DNA from: Marsupella aquatica | Lineage: Eukaryota; Marchantiophyta | Direction of reading: 5' to 3' | Length of the DNA: 64,000 nucleotides | Assembly: GCA_973895155.1 (NCBI GenBank) | Contig: OZ316895.1 | Span: 19,654,001 to 19,718,000, forward strand | Shown here: piece by piece, positions 49,961-60,724 of the stretch | Layout: each line of letters starts with the position of its first letter | Numbering within the stretch: position 1 is the first letter of the stretch | The notes under the pieces: generated by a model | Seen by the model: only the letters and a program-made list of their open reading frames with translations | Database searches by the model: none | Told to the model about the DNA's origin: nothing | Made by a program: the position numbers and the translations under genes

Positions 49961-52466
49961 ATTCTTGTAAAGGGACGAGTGCGGCTTGGCTTCAACTATA
50001 AATAAGATGGAGACTCGCCCTCCCAAGGGAGTCCATTTTTCCAGCATTTCAAACATATGAGTGTGAGGATAGAGAGTGCATAGAGCGCATATTGTGTGCA
50101 TTTGCATTAGAAGAATGCTTGAATATTGGTTCTAGGACTAACAAAATGGTTATGCCGTCGGTTTCTATAGTGGAAGGGTTCTAAGTTTCTTGATTCTTGG
50201 TCATGGAAGACATTGCCACCACTCAAGTACCTTGAAGATGGAGCTTTGAATCTGGCAAGGTTGGCTATGCCGCCAATACCATAGATATATAATGTCTAAA
50301 AACCTATGATCAAGTAGGGACGGCTCTACCGCCAAACCTCGATCTTTTAATTAGAAAGCATATAGGAAATATGAATGTCAATATTGATTTGAATGAGAGT
50401 CCGCAAATTCTGAATTTGCATTTTACGGTGAGCATTAAGTTGATAGTAAAGAGGATGGTAGATATTAGGCAAGTTCTTACATAAAAGTTTGGGGAAGAAG
50501 GATACATTACGATTATTGCATCGTCGGATCCATTAATACTATATAGATGCACAGATGGGGATGTGAGTGTGTTCATAATAGTGTAATAGATGAGAGATCA
50601 TAGTCGAGAGTTGAAAGAAGCACGTAGAGAAAATTATCACTTGGAGGAGAGATTTGTGGAGTGTGGACCTAGCCCCGACTACTCTGGTGTTATTGCCAAT
50701 ATCTGGAGTAGATCACACATATCTCTTGGTACCAAAAGTGCTTAGGAGTCCTTGCGGAAAAGGGTACGCCCTTCCCACCCAACTTATCTGGAGAAAACCG
50801 CAGAGGCATAGGGGAACCCAAGGAACTTGAGAAATGGTCGGGAGGGGACAAGGCTCTCAAAGAAATTGGTTCTAAGCATGAGGTCTCTTACAAGTGATAA
50901 ATAGCATAATTAGCACATGGAGCCAAGCATCCGATGTGTTTTTGAGAGCTTACTATTCCCAGGACAACGCGTAGATTGAGGTAAAAAGCAGCAATGGTGT
51001 GAGGCTTTATTTGAGTACCTGATGTATTTTTATTGTTGAAAGTGCTATTAGCAACCATCAAGTGAATCTTTGATTGATCAGCTAATGCATTTGTTGCTAT
51101 GAAAGCTCTTTGCTATCACTATTTGCAGATGTCCCACTCTTTTTCTTCCTTGTAGTTTTCAAGGGGATGGACTCATCTTCTTCTACTCTCTCTTGTTTTT
51201 TTGGGTAGTATTATTCTCAACTTCCTTGGCGACTTCGATCCCAAGAAGCAACATCCTTGGCAACAACTTCCTTGGTGACTTCGATCCCTATCACTTGTCT
51301 ATATGATATATTTGCAATTTTGGAAAGGAAATATGATCACTCAGGCTACAAAAATGCACAAACCATCTCTCCGAGTTTGGATCCCGGAGAGCAAGAATCT
51401 TTGTAACAATAGGATCATCCTTGTACGATGTCATCAAAACTAGGTCAAATTTCTCATAGGTAAGAAGAACAGAAGAAAATCCCTTTGTCATGGCCATCAC
51501 TAGGAACATTAATGCTTTCTTTTATTTTGTACCCTTTCCCCGCTTCTCCTGGAAATCTGCCATGCTCACCGCCAATACTGGACCCAAAAAAAATGACTCT
51601 ATCTTCTTGATTTGGACAAATAGGACTGGTCCTTTGTATTGGTTGTTTGGATCCATAATCGGACCATCTCGGAGTTACTTAGATTGAGTCACAAATTTCT
51701 CCTCTGGAGAGATCATCTCATCTTGCCTAATAATGTTGTAGATTGACCCCATAGTCTACATTTTTTCCATGGAAGCCTTCTTGCTTCCACTTGACATCCT
51801 AAATGGCAAAAACAAACTAGCTCCTACCTAAACAGTTGAGGAATGAAAAATCTGATACTTAGTATCAAATTTGGTATTGCTCCAGGAAAAACACAAAAGT
51901 CTCAAATTGTTTTTTCAAAATCCCGTGTTTGGAGGAACTTTAGCTTATCAAGAGAATTTGGAACTATTTCTCAACTCAGTTCAGGTTCTAGTTGAAGCTC
52001 ACGTTGAATTCTAGTTGAAGCTCAAGAGAATGAGATCAAGGAGCAAAAAAAGTGAGTGAACAAAGCTTCAGAACTAAGTCACCAAAGTCTCTTGCACGCC
52101 TGTTTAATTTTTGTGACGAGTTGCAAAATCTGATTTTCCCTAAATTTCTTGATTCTCAACAAAAATCAGAGTATATAGAATCAAAAGATGCAAAATTCCA
52201 AGGCGTTTCCAATAGTTCATCAATATTTTGGATTCACTCTCGAGGGTTTCACTTCCACAAAAATGGCATATCACGTGCGACAAATGATAGGGTCATTTTA
52301 TTGGTTCTAAGGAAAGACTTAAGAATTTTTGTAGAAGAACAATAGGGTCTTTTAAATTCAATTTTGAGACTTATAAGAATATTAGGGTGCTTTAATCCAA
52401 TTTTTAGAATATTCCAAGAATATTCCAACTTTATAGGGGTTAAAAAATTAAAAAAAATTCTTACAT
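49961..52466. other. Intergenic, probable decayed retroelement sequence
   Basis: TATA-like actataaataagatggagac near 50.0 kb and the following leader resemble an LTR promoter, but I find no pair of LTRs or pol domain. A 13-base block tagccccgactac (50670-50682) is shared with the 14.4-kb and 32.1-kb repeats. No gene is supported. Confidence 0.3.
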
Positions 52467-52732
52467 TTTAGGGGGTCCGAGGCCTATAAACGTCGCAGGC
52501 AATGGGGAGGTCCTCATATAGTGAGACCCCTGAGGATTCATTAAGACATTGAGGAGTAATCGTTGAAATTGATTCATAAAAAGTAACTCCAATGATAAAC
52601 ATAATTTTTCTACAATAAGATGCAAAACTCAATTTGCCTATCTTTTTTGTTTTTGCATGGAAATTAGCTCGGGGGGTCACTATATGGAGGGCCATACATC
52701 GCGTGCGACGTTTTAGGGTTTGACCCCCTAAC
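52467..52732. mobile_element. ~265-bp inverted-repeat element (MITE-like)
   Basis: The left arm (ttagggggtccgag, then aaacgtcgcaggcaatgg and atatagtgagacccctgag) and the right arm are inverted copies of ~65 bp. The right arm, as reverse complement, runs ttagggggtcaaac, aaacgtcgcacgcgatg, atatagtgaccccccgag. A related outer inverted pair lies near 52240-52300 and 52938-52995, so the element seems nested in an older one. No clear target duplication. Confidence 0.65.
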
Positions 52733-53336
52733 TTATAAGTGAATTTTTTTTCTTTTGCAAAACCTTTTCTTTCTTTAAATTTTGTCATTTTTTACTAAAA
52801 AACCCCTAAAAACTTTAAAGAAAGTATTTTTTACAATTAAATAGGCCTATGTGTTCCATAAAGTCAACCAGTTAATAAAACATGCCCTATGTGTTCTTCC
52901 ACCAAACTTTGGAAGTCTTCTGCCACACCCATTTAAATGGGCCCATACTTCGTCGCACGTGATGTGTCACTTCCGTGGAAGTGACCCCCCCCCGAGGAAA
53001 TTAGAGGATATAGAGTCAAAAGATGCAGACAAGTACTTTCCTACCCACCATGAATTATATACTTTGGTCCATTCAGTGCTTGATTAATAATAGGAATTCA
53101 AAGATAAAAATTATTAGGAAATGACAACTACAAATCCATGAGGCAAAAGAAATGGACAATAGAGCTCTGAGCAAAAGGCTGTAGATATTGTATCTCAACT
53201 TAATCAATCTTTGTTCACAATTATTGTAGAAAACATTGTAGTTTGTATAGCAAGGCAAACTGAGACAATGTCATCAATTCCTGGTCAACAAAACCTGTTC
53301 AATATTTCATACACAACCACTAGTCAACAACCACTT
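52733..53336. other. Right arm of the outer inverted repeat, then unique sequence
   Basis: Bases 52938-52995 (cgtcgcacgtgatgtgtcac and following) mirror 52240-52300. The remainder is AT-rich with no feature. Confidence 0.4.
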
Positions 53337-53345
53337 GCTAAACTT

Positions 53346-53505
53346 GAGGGATTTACTTGATGGGACCCCAAAATGAATTGCTTTACTTGATAGGACCCTT
53401 GAAGTTTTGGGTACGTTGATTCAAGGTCAATCAAAGGTCTGGATCACTCAAGGGTCCTATCAAGTAACAAGTTTCATTTTGGGTTCCTATCAAGCAAATC
53501 CCTCC
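53346..53505. mobile_element. 160-bp Mutator-like MITE with 9-bp target duplication
   Basis: Terminal inverted repeats of ~55 bp make up most of the element; it starts gagggatttacttgat and ends atcaagcaaatccctcc. The flanks are gctaaactt on both sides (53337-53345 and 53506-53514), a 9-bp exact duplication as expected for Mutator-like elements. Confidence 0.85.
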
Positions 53506-53514
53506 GCTAAACTT

Positions 53515-55199
53515 CTTCAACCACAACCATTAGTCAACAATTCCTAGTCAATAAAACCTGATCAATAATTCTCTGATTTTGTCTCACACTAATAAATTCT
53601 TCCAACCACCAGCAATGTCTACCTAAATTGCCTGAGACACGCATGTAGACTTGACCCTCTAACCAAGATAATAAAGCAAGATAACAAAATCTCTTGAAGC
53701 AAGAAAGTATATCCAAAACCTAAATCTTAAACCTTCCTCATTTCCCACTAAAACTAATATCTCTCTCAACCCTTTAGGAATCCAAAATGTGATAGAGCGT
53801 ACCAGATTTGGGGTTTGCTTTTAAAGTAGTCTATCACTTTTGAATAGTAACGTAACATTAAGAATCTGAAATATGATACAAAGAATCAGATTTGGGTTTA
53901 AAGTCAAGGAAACGGAAAATAAGTGAGGATAACTACTAGCATTTTAGTCGTGGCCTTTTTGAATTCGGGTTTGTATGGACAACTGCTTTCAACATTGAGA
54001 AAGGAGCAACATGGGTTAGAGGGCACAAAACAAAATTTACGAAGCTAATTATTTTGTGTGGTCCTTTATTTATACTGTTCAGATTCAGCCTAGTTTAGTT
54101 TGTACTGTAAATGGTCGAGTTAAGTTTTGGTTTTTTTCTAAAAGGGGGGCGCAAGGGCCCATAATACCAGGCAAGGGAGAAAAAACCGCCCAAGCAATGG
54201 AACAGAGAGGGGCAACGCGCCCAAGCAAACCAAAGAAACCCTAGTCAGGCCAAGGTGCCCGATAACAAACCATGCGCAAACCATACGCTAAACCTCTAGT
54301 CTGATTGTTGCTATGGGTGATTTTAAATCTTTCTTGTCTGTTGATGTTACAAATTCTGTCCTTGCCCATGTCCACATCATTCAAGCTAGTGATCGGCTGT
54401 TTGAAGTAGCGACTAGTCCAGGACAAAGGAAAATTGACCACCTTGTTATCGTAATTGCTCATCTCTTTGTCATGTTCAGAAGGGGGGCCCTGACCATGTT
54501 GAGACTTCCTCTCTAGTTTACAGTAATTGTCACTCATTGATGTCCTCCAAATTCAAAGCCAACAGACTCTCGATATTCTCCCATGGCCTGAGTGCCTCCT
54601 GAAGTTGCGCCAATGCCCTTCAGAGTTGCTTCCTTTTCCTCTCAGAATGGTAGACCTCCAGCATCATGCTCACGTGTGTAGCTATGTTGCGTACGACGAC
54701 AATATGCTGTTAAGTAAAATATGTGGTTGCTCAAAAGATGTCATTAAGTAAAATATGTCATTCCGCAAAAGATGAAGTTTACTAAAAGATATCATTAGGC
54801 AAAAGACATAAATGCATAATAGATGAAATTGTGCTAAAGATGTAGTTGAAAAAATTCATGGTATAAAAGATATCTTTGTTAGAAATATCTTATTGCGGAA
54901 AAATTATTGTCAAGTGAAAGATGCCATGACACGAAAGAGAGAGACAACCACCACCAAAGTACAACAAAATGAGAATGACTTTTTAGTTGTTTTTATTTTT
55001 AATTTTTTTAAATCATAATAACCCCCCCTTCTTTTTCTTTCTTTTTCACTATTTTTCTTGTCTTGTCTTTGTCTCATTGATTAGATTGTGCACTAGTTTA
55101 TTGATTATGTAATATTTGTCATTAAACTCCTCCCATAATGCCATGATGCTTGGAGACCCGGTTTGACCTTGCCCGTCAAACTGGCCAAAAATCATCGGC
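53515..55199. other. Intergenic, no supported gene
   Basis: AT-rich sequence with short open frames. A ~35-bp near-repeat (tcctggtcaacaaaacctg near 53.28 kb, tcctagtcaataaaacctg near 53.54 kb) flanks the MITE. No coding domain recognised. Confidence 0.35.
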
Positions 55200-55830
55200 A
55201 AATCGGCAACTCGGCACCCGGGTTTGGGAGTAGTCCGGGCCATGACAAGTTTGGTAGATGTTCGGGCCGGGTTTGGGCGAGGTTTGGGGAAATTTGGGCG
55301 AGGTTTGGGGGCCGGGAGTTTAGGGGAGTTTGGGCAAGGGGGAGTTCAGGGTTCGAGGGGGTTTGGGGTTTGGAAGGCGGTCCGGGTTTGGCGAAGCTGG
55401 TTCGGTGAAGCCGATCTGAGGGGGAGGTGGTCCACGGGGTTTGGGTGGGAATTCGGGTCCGGGTCCGGGGAGGAGGCGCTCCATGGGGGGTTTGGGGGAG
55501 GTGATCCAGGTGGGGGAGGACCGGGGGAGACGGTTTGGGTTTGGGGGATCGGATCCGGATTTGGGTTCTGACGGGGGTTTGGGTCTGAGGGGGAGGCGCT
55601 CTGACGGGGATTCGGGGGAGGTGGTCCGGGTGGGCTGGTGGGGGAAGGCGGTTTGGGTTTGGGTTTGGTTTCGGGTTTGGTTGAGACGGTCCGGGTTTGG
55701 GGGTTTGGTGGAGGTGGTCCGAGGGGGCTTGGGATCCAGGTCCGAGGCTTGGAGGATTAGGGTTTGCGGTACGGCGGTCGCGGGTGGCTGGGAAAGGACC
55801 AAGAGGGTGCCCGGGGTCCGAAAGGGGATA
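55200..55830 (+). repeat. Strongly G-rich block (gggtttggg-type simple sequence)
   Basis: About 600 bp are dominated by variants of gggtttggg, ggtttgggg and ggtccggg on the plus strand, with C correspondingly scarce. The open frames here translate to Gly-rich (+) or Pro-rich (-) low-complexity protein and are not supported as genes. Many runs of three or more G could form quadruplexes. Confidence 0.75.
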
Positions 55831-55839
55831 AAAGGAGAA

Positions 55840-57195
55840 GTTTTGTTTATGTTTTATTTTATTGTGAATAACCCTAGTGCCAAATGGAAGGATATAAAAG
55901 AATACTTATACGCGCACTTTTTGAGCCTCGGTTTGGTTTGCGATACTTTGTACAAAAATTTCTTAATGTCATCTTAACAATTTAGTATCTTTTGTTCATT
56001 AAGTAAAATATTTGCGGAGATAGAGGAATCCATGTGCACATGATGCTTAGAGTTTTGGCTCGGTCTGTGATACTTTGCATGAATACCATGATTTGCCGAG
56101 AGTGTTTTCACTTGATATACAAATGAGTGCTAAATTATAGACACCATATCACATAAATCAAAGTAGGAATATAACAACTATGAAAGAAAAGAATACTTTT
56201 GTGCGCATATTTTGAGCGTCCACTCGGTCTGTGATATTTCACAAATATTGTCTATCTCTTTTATTGTTGTTACATTCAAAGGTAATAAAAATCATGTGTA
56301 CAATAAAAATACAAAATGCATGGGAGAAACACCGGGAAGAAAGAATAACAATACAACTTGTGATTTTTAGGGTGATTGTAGAAGCCTTATTGGAAGGTTT
56401 CTTTTAAATCCTGGTAAGATTTTGTTCCTCCCTCACATATCCCTTTGGTGAAGGGAAAACATGCCCACCCATAATTTTAGTGTAGAATATAGACAAGTGT
56501 TGGAGACGATCACAAAACATATGAACAAGGGATATGATGTGAATCTTGTTGCTCTGGACGCACTAAAGAACGCTCAAAACACTCAAGAGCATGCTAGGAA
56601 TTCTAGCAAAATGGTTGGGAAACAAAAATGGAAGGGGGCGAATGAAGAGGCTAAATAGGTTTGACACAATATGGTAGTGGTGATATGGAAAGAGATACTA
56701 TATTGCTACACTCAACCAAAACAATATGGGGTGGACGGGTTCAAGAGGGAGTTCACGAGACAAGGACAAAAATGATACAAGAACTTTCTTGGTAAGATAA
56801 CCCGTTGTATGCGGGAAAACATACAGGAGGACAATTTCACACGAGAGCAAATGAAGTCATTTTAAGATGAAATTGACAAACCGGAAGATTCCTGGAAAAT
56901 TTGGCACTCAACTTGGAGAAGCATGTTTGGGATAATTTGGCAGCCAAAGTGGTGGAGGATGACAATACATTGCTTGGAAACTCCGGGATGTACATTGTAC
57001 ACAAGAGAAATTGCTAGTAAAGTGAAGTAAAGAGTTGGCAATGGTAAAATCTGATAGCAATGTGAAATATGCAAACGAGATTGTGCAGTTCAATGGGGAT
57101 GTCAACATCAAAAATGCTCGAAGAGAAACAATCATGTCCATTGCGTGTAGTTCCAGAGGTATGTCAGGAGTATCCATTTTCTTAAGCCTGAGCAG
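55840..57195. other. Region before the kinase relic
   Basis: Open frames at 56461-56658 and 57035-57259 are broken by stops. They may be the N-terminal part of the decayed kinase gene, but no domain is recognisable. Confidence 0.3.
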
Positions 57196-58286
57196 GTGCA
57201 GAACACACATCGCATCGGGAAAGGTATCCAAGGAGAGGTATATACTTGTCGTATATTAGATTGTCCTCTCATTCCGGTGAACGTGACCTTAGTCACAAAA
57301 ATATTCAAGGATGGAGACAAGCATAAGAGACAAACGAACGCATTACAAGAAGTGCTTATGGGAGGATTGAATCATAAGGGAATTGTTGGAGCTCTTGCGT
57401 TGACTATTGAGGATCCGCAAAAACTTGTTTACGATCACTACAATGGAGGTGATTTGGGTAGCTTTATAGATAAGTGCGGCATATGGTCAAAGTGCAGGGG
57501 GAAGGCACAGACCACATCAAACCTTGATTCCCTGGGCCCTCACTCCGTGTAAAAGAAGTGGACCCCCCTACGATCGGACCATTTTCCTGTTTACCCCTTG
57601 TTATTTCCATTTTACTATTAAATGTTCCCTTATTACCGGTAATAATTATAATTATTAGTTCAAAATGAATAAAAATTACCCTTCAAGCGTTCGCACGTCC
57701 TCCACGTATTAGTTAAGACTGAGGGCCCAGGGCCTTGATTTCAAGTTCATTTTTGAAAAGAAACTCTTGTTGGAGAACCATTTGGGAATTGCCTTGGTTT
57801 TGCTAGAGACACTGCAATACTTGCATGAGCATGATCAATTTTATTGTGGCTATTAAAGTGTATGTCGGATTATGTGATTTTGGCTTGTCAAAGCATAAAT
57901 CACAGTGCAAATTAACAGCAAATCGAATGTGGCCCACAACAAAAGAAAAAACAACAACATACTAGAAATAATATCCATAGTTGGCTCCGGAGCTTGTTCA
58001 ACCTATCCCTATAGAGTTTAGCGAAGCTACATATATATATGCTTTGGGAAATATTTTTGAGACATTGTTGATAGAGAATTGGGATGGAATGTCTAAGGGA
58101 TCACGGTTTTGGGGGAGGGATTGGAGTGCAACAGTGCATGGCCCCAAATTGAATGCCATCATTTATGACATGATGGCCACAGATGTGAAGAAAAGAATGG
58201 ATTGTGCTTTTTGGAGTTTGAAGATAGTTCGAACGTTTCCAGAATGCGCATTGCATTTGCACAACAGTCCTTATTTTAGAGATTAG
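57196..58286 (+). pseudogene. Decayed protein kinase domain
   Basis: The frame shows the Gly-rich loop GKGIQGEVY, the Lys of VTLVTKIF, the helix-C Glu (ALQEVLMGGLNHKGIV) and a hinge-like LVYDHYNGGDL. A MITE then interrupts it. After the MITE it continues FEKKLLLENHLGIALVLLETL, LCDFGLSKHKS (DFG at 57876-57884), APELVQPIP and a C-lobe. The catalytic loop (HRD...N) is missing between LHEH and the DFG, a frame change occurs at ~57855, and stops lie before the APE motif. A working kinase is not possible as written. The C-lobe frame 57981-58286 reads ALGNIFETLLIENWDG. The family resembles plant receptor-like kinases only in a general way. Confidence 0.75.
57530..57732 (+). mobile_element. MITE family M1, copy 2, inserted in the kinase
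   Basis: The copy is 203 bp with perfect 12-bp inverted ends ccctgggccctc / gagggcccaggg. The 8-bp target duplication ccttgatt is exact (57522-57529 and 57733-57740), as for hAT elements. Removing the element and one duplicate joins SNLD to FKFIFEKK in one frame. Confidence 0.93.
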
Positions 58287-58407
58287 AGATTAGGGTTTAA
58301 AGAGTTTTATAATGGTCATATTAACGATTATATGTTCATTCATTGTATGTAAATTACAATGTTTTATAATTTGTTCATATTGTTCTACCAAAATTTATCG
58401 TGAATGC

Positions 58408-60298
58408 TCAAATTTGTGCTAAATGTGTTTCTACATTGCCAAATATCGTAGACTGTCTGTACATCTCGCAAACATGGTATGATGGGAATTGGATTATGAT
58501 GAGGAAGACAAGGAATTCACGACACAACATCCTATCCTGCAAGATGGTCAAGGATCCTATTGTGATGAAGATCTTCATAATAGTGTGTTGGATAACCACA
58601 TAAACACTGGCAATGACTATGAGGCTAAACCCAAGGTTGGCACACCTTTGCAAAACACAAGAAGATTGGAGGATGAGGGTATCAATGATGAATGGAGTAT
58701 ATCAATGCCAAATGTTAAACCTCCTCATGACAAATGGCCTATCAATACAAAGGAATTGGAGATGAACATTGATGCCCAAGAAAGAGTTTTGGCTATTAGC
58801 ACAAATGGTTTTTCACAATCCGGATCTTTGGGCAACAAGATCATGTGTGCAAGAAAAATTTACCATGTCCAAGGTAACACATGCAGGTGCTAAATTGCAT
58901 TGGCAACAATGATATCGAGAGTTTTCTCCACACAAAGCCCAATCAAAAATGAGTTTCGTTTATCCTTCTTTTATCCAATGTCTGATTGCTGAATTTATTC
59001 TGAAATAAAAGGTGGATTACCGTTGGAAAAATAGTGTTGGCGAGCTGACTCATCAGGTGCATCCATCAGTGCTTGCAATTGTAACAAACGAGAATACAAC
59101 TATTGCAAAGGATCATTCAATCAATACTTGCAACAAGGGATCCAAAAGGAAGATAGATGAGACGGGGGAGGGATATACACATGAGAAGGTAAAAGTGGAG
59201 CTGTACTTCCTTGATTCTCTATGCTTGACCGTGCAACCACACCAACCAATGTGGATTCCACCAATACCAAAAAACCAATCCATTAAATAGGTGTTGGGAG
59301 TAGAACTCCACATGCAAATAACATCGATGTTGCTGATGCTAACAAGGATAAGTTTAACCTCCACAACATATGCTAGAGCTTGGGAGTAGATGTTGCTGAG
59401 GTGATTGAGAAAAATCTTTGCACGAAGTATATAGTGGAGCTCTATGAATGTAGCAGCATCAAAAAGTATAAGTCACAATTGCAACAAGCTAATTTGAAGA
59501 TGAGATCACTTGAAAAGAAGCAAAACGAGTCAATGACCAATCCCAAAGTGATGTTGTACAAGTGTCAATTATTTGACAAGATGGAAGAAATCAATAAGCT
59601 GACAATATGACTTACTGAAAAAGAACGTCAATACAATGAAGTGGCACGACTTGAGGAGAAGGACAACATCATTAATGATCTTAAGAGTCAACTTGCAATG
59701 CAAGCGGTCATCATAACAAATCTCCATGAAGAGATGGAGGAATTTAACAATCATGGGGATTTGGGTTTTGGATCAAACAAAGGGGAAGCAAAAATGTAGT
59801 CGACAAATTTGTTAACATGCAAAGCATAGATCCTACGGGGCACAACTACCTTTTTCCAGATGTGGAGGTTGATGTGGAAGGTATTGAGAGGTATTTTGAT
59901 AAGTGGAAAAAAGATGAAACTTTGGCAACATTTGTTTGTGAAAATGACGACAAGTGTACTTGGTGCCTATATCCTTGGGGCCCTGAATCTGTTTCCATGT
60001 TGGGAACCTCCGGTCATATATTGCATCATGCCTGCTTGTCTAAATGGTTGAAGAAAAGCCAAAATGTTGGTGTTGCACACCATTTCATGAGTTACACGAG
60101 TATGAGCAACGAGGGTTGTTGAAGCAAATGTCAGCAATGGACACACAACAAAATACTGAAGAAATGGCTGAAGACAGTGTACCAGCAATGCAAATAGATG
60201 AAACTCCCATTGAACAATTTATAATCAATGAATATAATTTGTCAGATGGAGAATTTGATAGGTTGTTATTCAGTGGTCGATTCAATGAGTGGAAGTAA
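58408..60298 (+). pseudogene. Coiled-coil and RING-finger relic, possibly the 3' part of the kinase gene
   Basis: Open frames at 58489-58893, 59012-59290 and 59380-59780 are separated by stops or short gaps. The last is a coiled coil (QLQQANLKMRSLEKKQNES, then a TGA, then LTEKERQYNEVARLEEKD). At 59817 a frame leads to a RING-like pattern: CTWC, GHILHHACLSKWL, then in another frame KCWCC. The third zinc-binding Cys appears to be Ser (GTSGH), and a frameshift near 60.06 kb separates the last Cys pair. The C-terminal frame ends at 60298 (FSGRFNEWK). All the pieces are on the plus strand after the kinase, so they may once have formed one kinase-coiled-coil-RING protein. Confidence 0.5.
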
Positions 60299-60514
60299 TA
60301 TGCAGCGGCCAACCAGCCATCAATAGACAAGCAAAATTTGCAACGATCTTTTCGACGTCATCGACATCGTCAATTGTAGGCAGAGGTGAAGACAGAAGCC
60401 ATCGACATCAACAAAAAACAAAACTGAAACCAATAGTCTCTAGATTTTGATGTAATTTTGATGCACTTACTATTAGAGACCTTTTGTTAAAATAGAAGCG
60501 GCATATCCTCTTTG

Positions 60515-60716
60515 CCCTGGGCCCTCACTCCGTGTAAAAGAAGTGGACCCCCTACAATCGGGCCTTTTTCCTATTTACCCCTTGTTATTTCCATTTTACT
60601 ATTAAAAGTTCCCTTATTACCGGTATAATTATAATTTTTAGTTCAAAATAAAGAAAAAAAAACCCTTTGAGCGTTCGCACGTCCTCCACGTATTAGTTAA
60701 GACTTAGGGCCCAGGG
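60515..60716 (+). mobile_element. MITE family M1, copy 3
   Basis: The copy is 202 bp, very similar to the copy at 57530, with ends ccctgggccctc / tagggcccaggg (one change). The 8-bp target duplication cctctttg is exact (60507-60514 and 60717-60724). Confidence 0.93.
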
Positions 60717-60724
60717 CCTCTTTG

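Noticed and set aside
55320-55802. 160-codon Pro-rich minus-strand and 178-codon Gly-rich plus-strand frames
   Set aside because: Both come from the gggtttggg simple sequence. There is no signal peptide or conserved extensin motif such as SPPPP.
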